Source: Oegoconia quadripuncta | Taxonomy: Eukaryota; Arthropoda; Insecta; Lepidoptera; Autostichidae | Assembly (NCBI GenBank): GCA_949316235.1 | Contig: OX438751.1 | Coordinates: forward strand, 1,842,413 to 1,906,412 | Length of the DNA stretch: 64,000 nt | Reading direction: 5' to 3' | In this document: piece after piece, positions 46,628-57,941 of the stretch | Layout: each line of letters starts with the position of its first letter | Position numbering within the stretch: position 1 is the first letter of the stretch | Notes under the pieces: model-generated | What the model was told of the DNA's origin: nothing | Databases searched by the model: none | What the model saw: the letters and a program-made list of their open reading frames with translations, nothing else | Made by a program: the position numbers and the translations under genes

Positions 46628-49600
46628 CTGGAGACAGATGACGGTGAGAAATTAATGAATGAGAAAATTAACCTATCATATCAGTCGCAGTACGACGCCA
46701 GGTCTTCTTTATAGATTTCCAGAGAGAGCATGCAACTGGCCTGCATCCAGCGACTTCTCGCGGCGTTAATAGACATCCGTCCACCTTGTGGATGGCATTA
46801 CATGCTGATGCGTGGTCTACGTCAACACTCTAGAAATGCTCCAACAGCCATTCACTTCAACTACTAATCCATTGGGCTTAATCGGTGACTTTCGTTTTTC
46901 CACAGGGCAAATAGTTCCTCCCATGCAAGAATTATAATAGTTCAAGAAATAAAATTTTTCTCCGATTATATTGGGTCTTTACCTATGAAATTGGAGTTTT
47001 TTTTCTTCGTTAATCATATGTACAAATTCTGCGATTTTCAAAGCTATATCCAAATTTGTTTTTTTCGAACATCTGTTCTGCGACTTTGATGGTCCATCTA
47101 GTTTTTCCAATATAGCCTTAAGCGGGGAGTTGCTACCAATCTGCTCAAATTTCCGGTACCTAGGTTCATTACTCCAGAACGACGGCAACATTGACCAGGA
47201 CATGAGGAATAGAATAAATGCAGGATGGATGAAATGGCGACAGGTTTCTGGGACTACATGTGATCCACGGATGCCCCTGAAACTCAAGGGGAAAATTTAC
47301 AAAACCATCATAAGACCTGTCACCATGTATGGATCTGAATGTTGGGCAATGAAAGAGACTGATGAAAGTAGAATGCATGTGGCAGAGATGAGAATGCTAA
47401 GATGGATGTGTGTGTGTGTGTGTGGATGTGTGTGACTAGAATGGATAAGATCAGGAATGAATATATCAGAGGAAGTCTAAAAGTGGCGCCAATAACAGAA
47501 AAGTTGAGGATTAATAGGTTAGCATGGTTTGGGCACATTATGAGGAGGGATGAAAGGCACGTAACAAGACGAGTGTTAAGTATGAATGTGGAGGGATACA
47601 GAGGTAGAGGAAGACCAAAGAAGGTGTGGGTAGACTGCGTGAGGAATGATATGTGTGTGAAAGGGGTGAGTACGGAGATGACGGCTGATAGAGGAGAGTG
47701 GAAGAGGATGACATGTTGTGCCGACCCCACCTAGAGTGGGATAAGGACAGGAAAATGATGATTTGGAAAATGGAATATTATTTCAAGGTTTCACATTAAA
47801 TATCTTTTAATTTCTGGGCTAAAACACATAATAAAAAAAATTGAACAGAGCTCTTTTCATGTGCTTCCCATAATCATTTCTTAGATTCGCTGAAACTTTT
47901 ATAAAGCGGTTACTTTTAAAAATCAACGCTGCCTATACTCAACTTAATGTTATCCGATAATACACACAAAATTTAGCTAAATTTGGATTTGCCGTTCCCA
48001 AAAAAAAATGTTTGTATTGAGAAAACAGTCATAATGAAATTCTTCATACAAAACGCCAATTTCATAGGTAAGGACCTAATATTAACATTATACTTAAGAA
48101 CAAGTTCTTTATGTTCTTCATTACTATTTAGTAGAATAGACACCCGTTCTAGGTGAAGGATATTTTAGGTTATATATAGGTTTCGTTTGTCATTCATCCG
48201 TGCACATTATATTTCTTCAACTATTTATAACTCTGCAATTTTTCTCAAGTTCGTTAAACATATTTTTAAATAGAGCGTAGTTTGATTTGTGGTTTGATCA
48301 GACTCTTGCACTTTGCTCCGATAGTGAGGGGTAATATGATCAAGAAACTGGTGATAGCTTGTAATTAAGAATCAGTACTGCGGAGGGCATGTTATATAGT
48401 CGTCCCGGCTGTTTTTAATTGAACCCAAGTCGATGATCAACAGGCGCGGTTTAAAAACACAGACTGTGGTCTAGTACCACATAATCTACCAATTCATACT
48501 GGGCCCGCTTAATGGTCCATGGCCCATACTTCCATTGAGAGGAGGCCCCACAGAGGAGATATGCAGGAGTGTTCGTGATGATGGAGCTTCCTCACTATTA
48601 TGGAAGCATTACCTAAGCCGACCAATCGGAACAAGAATCTTACATCGCGCTAACGAAGTTTTCTCAAGACATTCAATATAGCCAAAACGCGGTCCTCGAG
48701 AAACCAAAGGCCAATTTGAAGATCTTCCCTTTTCTTTCACATATTCGATTCCCCACACTATCTTATGTTAAAATCCTTGACTCACAGGTAGGCTTCACCA
48801 GTTGCACTGCGACCAGGGGACTGAGGTACCCAGGCGTGTTGTCGTACGGAAAGAATGTCTCCGGCAAACCAGGATACGGCCAATACTTGACGGGGCCTAA
48901 GGCTTCCACGTCCGCTGGTCGCTCACCTAGACACGACACCCACACTTTTCGGCGCTGGAATTGGAAAATTCACCAGTTCCAGAAGAATAATAGTACCAAC
49001 CCGTCTTTTCCTGTGCTTATCATAAAAAAAAAACAACTTAAAGGATCGTGTTCGGCGCTGGAATAAAAAAGATTGATGATAAGAATAAGAACAAACAAAG
49101 AAGTACCTAGTGAATTATAACTAAACAGGAAATACCATGATAAATAAAATGCGCACAAACTGTCACGTGTTGCGGCGTGCACAAATGGGTAAGCACTCAG
49201 CTCATGCTACGACGAATCACAGCGCTGGTTTTCAGTGCCTCCAAATGCCCTACGTCGGACGCTATATTAACCCGCCTTCTCTGCGTGACGATTAGGGGAA
49301 TCCTTCTATGGCAACCGTTACAAATCAAGACATGATGCTGAAGCTTCAGATCCATTAGTCGTCTTATTTAGGCTTGTCATGTGATGTCGTTAGTATCATT
49401 TAATATGGAGTTAACGCCATAATAGTTGTCAATACAGCCGCGTTCAGAAGATAGATATAGCATCCGGAGCACATACTAAAAAATGTACGGAGAGGTTATC
49501 TGAAGTTGAAGTTGAGAATAAAGTAATTTTGTATTTGGAACCAATAAAACTACAGGAAGTAAATTAAATTCCACTACATCCACTACATATAAGTATACAT

Positions 49601-52600
49601 GCTTCGACCATAATTGAAAGATAGCTTACTTGTCTCTGCAGTACCCAATGTAATATTTTTGTTCTATCCAACCAAAATACTGTTTGAAATTGTAATTAGC
49701 AGGTAAAACGGCAGCTTTTAAAGTTCATATTTGGCATCGATGAAACTAAAGAACCGTACCTAAACTTTCGTAAGGGCATCCCGCTAACTAGAAACTGTTA
49801 CTTACTTGTTGAAGAGTGGTGGTGGAATTGATGTATTCCACAATGTCAGGCGGCATGGAGGGCGGTAAGTTGTTGAGATCGTCGTAGAAGTCCGGGTTCC
49901 AGTCAAATATCTGTAATGCATAATGATGAACGTCATTTTCAATAAATTAATAATGAATCACCACCATCTTATCTAAATCTGCCGCCAAGCAGCAAATCTT
50001 CTTTCTTTTTTTTTATTATGCTAGTTCAATAGAGATATCCGAAGTCATCCTCACCTTATTCAACTTGATTATGAAGCATGGAGATTTCGACGAGTACCCG
50101 TAGTTCTTTTGTTTCGAACATGGCCCGAGCTGACTGATGTTGAAGGAACAAACTGTATTTCTCGCCGGTTTCGTATCTCCGCAATTCCTCTGGTTGCTGC
50201 CATTGTTGGCTAGCAGCGACTTGTTCTCGTAGGCTGGAATTGGAATCATTAAAGAAGCTTATGGGAAGACCTTGGGAAGACGTAGGTACTTAAACACTGC
50301 GCACTGTTTTATTTGGCCAATTAAAAAACGCTTAAAAGAGAGCAATACATAAATGCAAGTAATATTAGGTCCTTACCTATGAAATTGGCGTTTTGCTTGA
50401 AGAAATTCATTAAGACTGTTTTCTCCATACAAACATATTTGAAATTTTTTTGTGTGTATTATCGGATAACATTAAGTTAAATAGTGTTAATTTTTAAAAG
50501 TAACCGCTTTATAAAAGTTTCTGCGAATCTAAGAAATAATGAATGAAAAGAGCTGTGTTCAAGTTTTTTTTATTATGTGATTTAGCTCAGACATAAAAAA
50601 ATATTTCATGTGAAACCTTGAAAATATATTCTATTTTCCAAATAAAAAACAAATTTGGAAATAGCTATAGAATCGTAGGAGTTGGTACATTATGATTAAC
50701 GAGGAAAAAAATCTCCAATTTCATAGGTAAAGACCTAATATTTATTTATTGAAGTATTTTTAGTAAGGAGCTCGATTAAATGATAAGAAAGATCAAGATC
50801 GCGTCTCAGTCTGAATACAATTTTTTTTCATACTGTTTTAATATGCAACAGATTATCAAGCGTCAACTGGTCATCTCAACCTTGAGTACGGTTTATTGAT
50901 ACGGGCCTTAGTCACCTCTATTTTAGTTTCTTGTATTTTGTTGAGGTTTTCTTTTTAGTGTATGGAAATAAATGGTTTAAATGGTAAAGATAAATATAAT
51001 ATTTTGTTCATTACACAAAAGACATAGACATATAGACATACAGACATACACAAAACGCATAAAGATCAAGAATGAGTATAGATATTAGATGTTAATCATT
51101 CCTGGACATAATCAGATAGTTCGCATGCCAGGCTATTTCACAATTAATAATGAAATATAAAAACCTTTTTGTTATATAAAAACCTTTATGTATAATTAAA
51201 GCCTGATTTTAAAAGAGCAACCCGTAAAATTAAACCATTTTAAACAAGCAATAGCTTAAAAAATGTAAAATTGACTATCTGAAGTGTACTCTGTGAACCT
51301 ACAAAATAAGGCATTTTTGACTTTGACTTTATAAACCGCTCAGCAATATTCGGTCTGTTTATCGGTTTTCTGTCGTGTATTATCAGAACAATTTATTACA
51401 GAAAACCATTTATTTTAAAACTAACCAAAATATTACGAAATTACGATTTGCTCTATTAACAAGAATTATTACATTATCAGAAGTTAAGAGTGTTTATCCC
51501 GCACCTATTCCATACTAACTTTCAAGTCATATTTTTCGCAATTGATTCGTTCGCGGAGCGGGAAATTGCGACTCTGAAGAAACCGTCTCAACGATACTTA
51601 CGTGCTAGGAAATTGTTGATATTGTCCACGTATCTCTTCACTTGCGTGGCGTTATTCGCATTGTACCAGATTAGAGCTCCATCTTCGTACAGCAAGGGTC
51701 TGTGGCCCATACCAGGATTGTCACCTAAAATGTCAATCAACAAGTACTACTACTTAGTAGTTTTACCCAGAAAACAGCAGCCTTTTAAGTAGGGTCGCCA
51801 TCATGCACATTTCTCCAGTTTTTACAAAGTTTTGGATGCATCTGAGTAATATTCGGGCGCGGGCGAGGTTTTGAGAATGGTTCGTATTTTCTCCCAAAAA
51901 TATAAATTAAGACGGTTTATTTCAGTATAGTCCAGTTTAAATACAAACAAAATCAAAAAAGTCGGTTTGACCTGCACTCAAGAAGCCTAAAAGGTAATTG
52001 TAAATAATACCTAAAAGCTTATTCTTGGATGGAGCTTATTCTTACCAATAATGGAATCTGCTAGCGTGAAGTAGGGTACTCTCTCGTCCATAGTGGCCAT
52101 GAGGCCGCACATGCAGAGGGAGAAGAAGATGATGATGCAAATGTACATCACCAGATAGATGAGGCCGATCACACCTGCCGGAAAATAGGTTGACATGTAC
52201 GTAAACTAGGCAAACCTTGGCAATCTTGCACAACCCGCTACGGTCACGCTCGATGTCATATTTTTGCCCATCACAATAGCTTTGACTTGCTTTGAGTACA
52301 AGTAGCTAGTTATCATGATGATCTAATTATCTCAATAGGTAGTACCTAGTTACTCCCTTAATACATATCAATTGCAAGTTTTATATATACTTCACCCATT
52401 TTACAAATATTAACATTTTAAATATTTTCCCTATAATCCTTCTGCCCTGGTAGTAAGTGTTGGGCAATAAATTGGTAATACAATTTGCTCCACTTTTAAC
52501 GGCAGGCGCGCACATATAATAATGATTAGCCAAAAATGGTTTTTTTTTTTTTTTTTTTTTAATTAGCCTATCGTGTCCCACTGCTGGGCAAAGGCCTCCC

Positions 52601-55600
52601 CCAAAATGGTTATTGATGAATAACATAATAACACTTATTACTAGGTATTAACACTTCTTCTAGCGAGATGAGGCTGCTGTGCCCCAATACTGGCGACGTG
52701 TAAGGCTATAAAATGTATTTCCATGCATTCTTATCATCAAAATAAACAGGTAGGGTACAACGGGATAATGGAAGTTACTTAAGCAAAAATGATTGCAAAA
52801 CACAGGTTTCTTTCCTAACATTTATTATTATATGTTTATAATGTAAGTTACATTATTATTAACGATCATTAACGACCACTCTGACGAGTTTAATCAACTT
52901 TAGAAATATCTACTTTGGTAATAATTAAACATTAAAAAAAATCAACTTCGACCCCCATTCTCTGCACGTGGGGGTAATTGTGATCATATGCTGGGTAATG
53001 GTAGTCACCGTATCCTAGCAGTTGTCACACACGTAACCTTCAGGCGAATCCCATTCGGTGCAGTCGGCGTATGCCCATAACCTACAAAATGGGCATCTGT
53101 ACCACAATACGTTGTTGCGTCCAAATTCACAACAAATAAGGCCGGTATTACCAGCGTCATCAGGATCTTCCACACTATCGTCTTCGTTGTCGTCTGGAGA
53201 GTGTGTCAGGGTACCATTGAGCATTGTTCGTACTCATGGCGCGTACTTTCGGCATATGCAAAATATATCCAAATAATGTATGAATGTCACAAACATCGCG
53301 GCGCTCGTGACTCTGGCTATTTTAGTTTTGTAGTAACTACAATGACCATCATTACCCCGTTTTACACTACCCATCTTGATTGTATACTTGATTGTGTGTA
53401 AGTTGTCAAATAATGACGACCTGTTTGTTTGAAATGAATGAGTTGAAATGTTTGAATGATGAATACAGACATGTGTTCCCGAGTTATGGATGTTTTTCAG
53501 CTTTGTGAATGAACAGTAAATTTAAAATATAATGTAATATTAATATTAACGGTGACGTTTTCAAGTGATAATTTTATCCTATGAAATAAAATATTTTGAT
53601 TTGATTTTCATTAATTTATTTATATAAAAAAAATGTATTTCTGTAGTTATATCAACCATCTGCATGTTATCTATAATACAAGCCTAGTTGCTTAATGTGG
53701 CACTAGATGGCGCTGTTGTATGCCCAAAGATATTTATTATTATTATTATTAATTAAAAAGAAAAAAGCATTTCTACCCTATTCTACTCCATCCCAGTCTC
53801 TTTTCACGCGCAAACTTGATACCTACTCTAAAAATACGACGTCCGTCTGTAAGCCCGCGGCATACGCTTTTGCCTTTATTTGTTATAAAGTAGTTTATTC
53901 AAGTCCTTTTCACCGCCGGGCTCTAACCATTCTCGTGATTGAATGTTCACAACAAGGCGCTAAGTGGTCTAACTGCGCCACAAAACGGGGCATTATGCTT
54001 TGATAATGGAAGGCGAACGGAATCTTGAAACTTATTCAGTGATATTGACAGCACTACTCAATCAATCATATTGGTGACATACTTTGATAAGTTATTGGTA
54101 GAATAAATAAATATTTCGGACACTTACACCAATCATCTAGTCCCAAACTAAGCACAACTTGCAGGTTCTATGGATATTATTTATATAACTATAAATAAAT
54201 AAATATCTTTGCACATACACACAGCGCCATCTAGTTCCACACTAAGCAACTAGGCTTGTATTATGCAAATGGTTGATAAACTACACAGTACATTTTTTTT
54301 GTAAATAAATACAATATATGTATAAATGAAAAATGACTCGGGAACACATGTCTGTATTCATCATACAAATGCCCCTAGCGAGATTCAAACCCGCGACCTT
54401 TTGGTCAGAGTTTCTAACCACTATACAAAACAGGCCGTCTACTATAGATAACGGATAAACATACATAAATATTTATATAAACATCCATAACTCGGGAATA
54501 AATGTTCATATTCATCACATAAACGTCTACCCTTCGCAGGATTCGAACCCGCTACCGTTGGCTTCGTTGACAGGGTCACTATCCACTACACCAATCGGTC
54601 GCCAAATTACTCTACCACCAACGAAGCCTATCTATATGTAGTAAACAGTACCCCGGCGGGAATCGAACCCCCATCCTCAGTTTTAGCCTTAGGTTGTCTA
54701 ATACAGCTATAAATATAAGAATAGAATAGTACAGTCGATGGACTTATATGATAGATAGATAGATAGATAGATAAAGTATTTAAACGCCACTGCGTTCACA
54801 CAACTACACAATTTTTAAATTGCAAAGAAATATACATACAAATAAAAGTAAAGGATAGAAAATACAAAGAGCGAGTGTGTGCCGCAGTAGCACAAACTCA
54901 GTGTGGCACATCACTCAAAGAGCGAAACACTGGTTTTCAGTTTCAACCCCTACAAGTACGAGTGCATAAAAGTACGCGCATGTTCCCGTCTGCGTGTACA
55001 TTTGTGGTCAATCGTGAGTGAAAAGTGTCGGTTGTTGATACAGCTAGTGTTGAGTAGTAATTTTGATAACTAGTTAAATGAATGATAATGATGTGACAAA
55101 AGGAAAAAGAGAAGTGCATAGGTAGTTCCACTACAGGTAACGCTTTGGAATTCCAATTTTTTGTATTTCCATTAAATGTGCCCTAAGGTGTTTTTTGAAC
55201 AAGCTTAATGATACGATATGCCTTAATGGAGGTGGTATATTATTCCAGCACTTCGTTGCCTGGTAGCGGAAAGAGCCAGCAAATGCAAATGGTCTTGTGG
55301 TTATGAAACGTCAGACATGATCGAATCGGCATCATCTGGATACCTAGCATGGAACGATGAAAATTACAATTTATGGTGAAGGTACTCTGGCTTATGAAAC
55401 TTCATCACGCCGAACAAGAGACTTGCTAGGTGAAGCTGTCTACGTGATTCCATATTAAGCATTGAGGCATTATTTATATATACGATCAATGTACCTAATT
55501 GGATCCGTATATGTATGTAACCGCCTCCGTGGCTCAATGTAAACAACATTGGGTTTACGATTCGGAGGTCGCGGGTTCGATCCCCAGCGGGGTACATGTT

Positions 55601-56627
55601 TAAGTACTCGGTTTGGTTGGTGGTAGGGCATTTTAAATGTCCGCCTGGCTAACTACCACCATCTTATCTAAATCTACCGCCAAGCAGCAATGTTACTAGC
55701 ATTGTCGTGTTCCTGTTGTCAGAGATAAGATAGCCAGTCCCCCAAATGTGTTGGGGTTTCCGGGTCAGTACGCTTCCATCTTCGACCTCATCTTCACTTA
55801 ACATCAGGTGTGATTGAGGTCAAGTACCAACCCATTATGAATAAAAAAAAAAGTATAGAAACTTAATAATGCTCATAATATACCACAAGTAATTTTAATG
55901 CTTAGCATGGGCATCAGTTGGGAACATACTTTTAGAAATTCTAATGAATATTACAAAATTTTACCGGTTGTAAACTACTGTATTTACCTGTGGTTCAAAA
56001 TAAGTTATTCTTCTTATTCTTCTTATATAGAAACTATGTACAAAATAAAATTTATCATCTGCAAAGATAATAAACTTTGTACTTCCAAATGGCTACGGAA
56101 CCCTACTGCGCGTGGCCCGACGTGTAATTGGCTCTTTCTTTTAGTTTTGCGGTAGGTACTTACCCTCCACGCGACCCACTTCTTTTTCCACCCTAATTAA
56201 TATTATCCAATAGAAAAATTAACGTATGACTAAACCAAATAAAACTTTATTTGCTGTAGAATTGCAAAGTCAATATGTGTTAATGAGCTACATAATTATA
56301 TTGCTTACCTTACCTATTTAGTTCCACTCGTGTATACACTATCCTAAATGCAGAGACTAATGCGGCATACATTGCTGGTTGAAGTAAGGATATTTGAATT
56401 AACAGAACCGAGCCTCCCAGCAATGTATTCCGAATTAGTCTCTGCGTTTAGAATGATGTAATAGGCCCTTTGCCAGTTTTTCCCAACTTACCCCATCTAC
56501 GAGGTGTGCGCCCAAGAACCGTTCCCTCGTCAGGGTTCCAGAGCGCGTACTGGATCCTCTGCAGCAAGGGTCGCTGGAGTGGCCTCCGGCAGTAGCTGAC
56601 CACACCGTTGAGCTTATCGGCACCCAT
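46518..56627 (-). CDS. Na+/K+-ATPase beta subunit, gene C (seven coding exons)
   Basis: Join (minus) 56627-56492, 52174-52046, 51724-51602, 50233-50055, 49910-49806, 48954-48786, 46627-46518 gives 316 residues. Seen: N-terminal IQYALWNPDEGTVLGRTPRRW; one membrane helix at about 47-71; SIIG then GDNPGMGHRP; six ectodomain Cys (147, 158, 168, 182, 232, 289); sequons in NNATQV, ENKS, FNIS and INSTTT; YLSPLVAV; and RCRAWARNI with the C-terminal HFEIMID. Intron phases are 1, 1, 1, 0, 0, 1. It is clearly paralogous to gene B but divergent: RTPRRW replaces RTGSSW, and it carries more sequons. Its introns hold MITE and RTE insertions. It converges with gene B. Confidence 0.9.
46685..46800 (-). mobile_element. 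RTE-like LINE fragment
   Basis: ACTGGCCTGCATCCAGCGAC is the antisense of the RWMQA-type phrase in RTE ORF tails; a relative lies at 59400. It lies in intron 6 of gene C. Confidence 0.45.
46968..48087. mobile_element. MITE family M2 copy, split by an RTE fragment
   Basis: Left part 46968-47065 and right part 47761-48087 join to give the 15.05 kb copy's order (CAAATTTGTTTTTT then ATTTGGAAAA). Confidence 0.85.
47066..47760 (+). mobile_element. RTE-like LINE 3' fragment, ORF broken by a TG repeat
   Basis: Two overlapping frames encode the ORF tail: CSNFRYLGSLLQNDGNIDQD ... MYGSECWAMKETDESRM, then (frame-shifted at the (TG)n run, 47408-47433) RMDKIRNEYIRGSL ... RLAWFGHIMRRDERHVTRRV ... GRGRPKKVWVD. 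It ends AAGGACAGGAAAATGATGAT. It is nested in the MITE and inside intron 6 of gene C. Confidence 0.88.
48370..48545 (+). mobile_element. 5S-SINE body, headless relative
   Basis: GGCATGTTATATAGTCGTCC CGGCTG and CCAATTCATACTGGGCCCGC parallel the body of the 44.3 kb copy. The 5S-like part is almost lost. Confidence 0.6.
48786..48954 (-). CDS. gene C exon 6
   Basis: Acceptor CCAATTCCAG, donor ACC T|GTGAGT, phases 0 and 1. 169 nt, identical in length to gene B exon 4. Encodes KVWVSCLGERPADVE, FFPYDN and GYLSPLVAVQL. Confidence 0.93.
48960..49800. other. intron 5 of gene C, no gene seen
   Basis: No exon or complete repeat. A CAGCGCTGGTTTTCAGTG phrase at about 49221 faintly recalls the CR1-type 3' UTR. 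Confidence 0.4.
49806..49910 (-). CDS. gene C exon 5
   Basis: 35 codons, phases 0 and 0, bounded by ATTACAG and CAA|GTAAGT. Encodes IFDWNPDFYDDLNNLPPSMP and INSTTT, matching IFGWKPAFYN...LPDAMP in gene B. Confidence 0.93.
49945..49998 (+). mobile_element. SINE family II short fragment
   Basis: ACCACCATCTTATCTAAATC TGCCGCCAAGCAGCAA, intron 4 of gene C. Confidence 0.55.
50055..50233 (-). CDS. gene C exon 4
   Basis: Acceptor TTCCAATTCCAG, donor AAG|GTGAGG, phases 1 and 0. Holds four of the six Cys and FNISQLGPC. Confidence 0.93.
50365..50745. mobile_element. MITE family M2 copy
   Basis: ATTAGGTCCTTACCTATGAA at the left and TTTCATAGGTAAAGACCTAA at the right, intron 3 of gene C. Confidence 0.85.
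50800..50912. mobile_element. MITE family M4, short variant
   Basis: ATCGCGTCTCAGTCTGAATA ... GAGTACGGTTTATTGATACG, similar to 40160-40315. Confidence 0.55.
51110..51335 (+). mobile_element. LINE 3' UTR (TCAAA-tailed family), sense
   Basis: GCATGCCAGGCTATTTCACA ... GTGAACCTACAAAATAAGGC ATTTTTGACTTTGAC, as at 24640. Confidence 0.75.
51602..51724 (-). CDS. gene C exon 3
   Basis: Acceptor GACATTTTAG, donor GCA C|GTAAGT, phases 1 and 1. Encodes GDNPGMGHRPLLYEDGALIW and the NNATQV sequon. Confidence 0.92.
52046..52174 (-). CDS. gene C exon 2
   Basis: Acceptor TTTTCCGGCAG, donor ATT ATT G|GTAAGA, phases 1 and 1. Encodes the membrane helix (GVIGLIYLVMYICIIIFFSL) and DERVPYFTLADSIIG. Confidence 0.92.
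52540..52605 (-). mobile_element. RTE-like LINE 3' terminus
   Basis: Poly(T) then GTCCCACTGCTGGGCAAAGG CCTCCCCC, the antisense 3' end seen at 35805. A 5'-truncated stub in intron 1 of gene C. Confidence 0.65.
53015..53224 (-). pseudogene. C-terminal zinc-finger fragment of a probable DNA transposase
   Basis: 69-codon minus-strand frame: an acidic DDNEDDSVEDPDD stretch, then a Cys-rich end (LICCEF, YRCPFCRLWAYADCTEW, YVCDNC) ending in a stop. This Cys pattern with W-A-x-A-D-C-T is typical of the tail of insect pogo/Tigger-like transposases. No DDE core is present. It lies in intron 1 of gene C. Confidence 0.5.
53455..53735 (+). mobile_element. SINE family I (subfamily b) split by a LINE tail
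   Basis: The SINE part ATGAATACAGACATGTGTTC CCGAG resumes after 53608 with TATATCAACCATCTGCATGT and the GATGGCGCTG tail. The LINE 3' UTR (TCAAA-tailed family, sense, 53500-53608) ends GAAATAAAATATTTTGATTT GATTT. Confidence 0.75.
54118..54604 (-). mobile_element. SINE (subfamily a) interrupted by a SINE (subfamily b)
   Basis: Subfamily a tail at 54118-54175 and its body and head at 54441-54604 (antisense B box GGATTCGAACCC, A box CACTACACCAATCGGTCG). Between them is a subfamily b copy at 54176-54438 with its own tail, body and degraded head. Confidence 0.8.
54605..54690 (-). mobile_element. SINE family II head fragment
   Basis: Antisense CTACCACCAACGAAGCCTAT and CCCGGCGGGAATCGAACCCC, adjacent to the SINE I pair. 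Confidence 0.65.
54750..55480 (-). mobile_element. 5'-truncated relative of the full-length CR1-type element
   Basis: (GATA)n at 54751-54771 is the antisense of the (TATC)n tail. The 3' UTR has GTGTGCCGCAGTAGCACA and AACACTGGTTTTCAG. At about 55365-55480 the minus strand encodes NASMLNMESRRQLHLASLLF and KFHKPEYL, matching the ORF2 end at 31.55 kb. It is diverged, so it is older than the full-length copy. Confidence 0.85.
55518..55850 (+). mobile_element. SINE family II, complete reference copy
   Basis: tRNA-like head with A box TGGCTCAATGT and B box GGGTTCGATCC, body (GGCTAACTACCACCATCTTA ... GTGTTGGGGTTTCCGGGTCA ... GTGTGATTGAGGTCAAGTAC), and an AATAAAAAAAA tail. It lies in intron 1 of gene C. 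Confidence 0.92.
55851..56490. other. intron 1 of gene C, inverted repeat near exon 1
   Basis: Around 56348-56452 TAAATGCAGAGACTAATGCG and the reverse of TTAGTCTCTGCGTTTAG form a hairpin of about 105 bp ending some 40 bp from exon 1. No exon seen. Confidence 0.5.
56492..56627 (-). CDS. gene C exon 1
   Basis: 45 codons plus one base; donor TGG G|GTAAGT in phase 1. Start 56627 (MGADKLNG) gives the same N-terminal length as gene A; an open upstream extension to 56783 exists but is not supported by family length. Confidence 0.85.
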
Positions 56628-56795
56628 CGCGGATGGTAGGCGATGGTGGACTGATACGGATAGTTGCTTGCGATGTAAAATAGCTGTAAAATCGATGGGC
56701 TTTTGCCTAATACATATGTGTCTCTCAGAGACAGCATGCTTAAGACCGATCTCATACAGATGTAGCGTAATTCGCGACCACACGTTACTGACGTA

Positions 56796-57478
56796 TTGTC
56801 AAAGTCAAAGTCAAAGTCAAAGTCAAAAAATATTTATTTCGTAGGATAAAGATTATCACTTGAAAACGTCACATTTTCTTAATATTAAAATTATTGACAT
56901 TTTTGCTCATTCGCAAAGCAGATTCCCCAGAGAAGAACGAGCAAGAAACTCAAGGGTTGCTCTTTTAAATAAGTTTGGGTTACAATTATATTATATTGTA
57001 TAATTAGGCTGAATATCGCCGAGCGGTCTATGTCCATGCTTGCTTATCATCCAGATAGTCAGAAATTTTATAATAGCCTTTGGTAAATAATGTCTGTTTT
57101 ATGATGGTTTTGAATTTATTTAAAGGTAAATTTTGAATGTCCACTGGAACCTTATTATAAAAGCGTATACATTGCCCCTTAAATGACTTAGTGACTTTGT
57201 GTAAACCGCTGGCATGAACAGCAAGTTTATTTTTATATCTGGTATTAACATTATGTATACCACTATTTTTCTTAAACGATTCTATATTTTTTCTTACATA
57301 CATTAAGTTTTCGTAAATATATTGCGATGCTAATGTTAATATATTAATTTCTTTAAATTTATTCCTAAGAGACACTCTGGGGCCCAGTTTGTAAATCGCG
57401 CGAACCGCTCGTTTCTGCAGAACAAAGATACAATTTATGTCCGCGGCATTTCCCCACAACAGAATGCCGTAGGTCATT
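56796..57478 (-). mobile_element. LINE 3' end with longest ORF tail (TCAAA-tailed family)
   Basis: A (AGTCAA)n terminus at 56796-56825, then the UTR. The minus strand 57477-57028 is open: MTYGILLWGNAADINCIFVL, RAVRAIYKLGPRVSLRNKFK, NVNTRYKNKLAVHASGLHKV, FYNKVPVDIQNLPLNKFKT. It is the best-preserved example of the most frequent LINE in the window. It is immediately upstream of gene C exon 1, so it could affect the promoter. Confidence 0.9.
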
Positions 57479-57941
57479 GTACCAGTACCAGTACAGGAAG
57501 GAGATGTTCTCGATTTATTGCAATTTTAATGTTATTTGATATTGGTTAGAATCGAGATTTATGTAATTATGTAATAATAAATCAAATCAAATATAGTTAT
57601 GTCGTAGATTGGGTGGGCGTTGCTAGCGACCAGGACGGTGCCAGTCGCGTGGTAAAGGGTGGCTCGGGCAATGGCGACATTATTGCAAGCTACTATAGAC
57701 GAATATACAACGTATTCACATTCGATTATGATCATGGAACCAGAGATTCTGACTAGTGAAAAGTAAACATATGCACGCCCCTCATGCCATACAACTTGGC
57801 CCTGGCCTGCAGTCTGTGGAATTCAGCCGGACCTAGTCTTCAATTCCTCCTTGCTCAAATCCCATGATCAACTTCTTATTAACTAACGACTCACCGGATT
57901 CTTCCACCAGTCGGTGATAGTAGGTAATCAGAATCACTCAC
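57479..57941. other. intergenic upstream of gene C
   Basis: Moderately GC-rich at 57600-57700; no recognised feature. Confidence 0.35.

Noticed and set aside
47320..47730. 136-codon minus-strand frame
   Set aside because: Antisense to the recognisable RTE ORF tail.
56435..56755. 106-codon minus-strand frame at gene C exon 1
   Set aside because: It is the other reading frame of the exon; only the ALWNPDEGTVLGRT frame matches the beta-subunit family.
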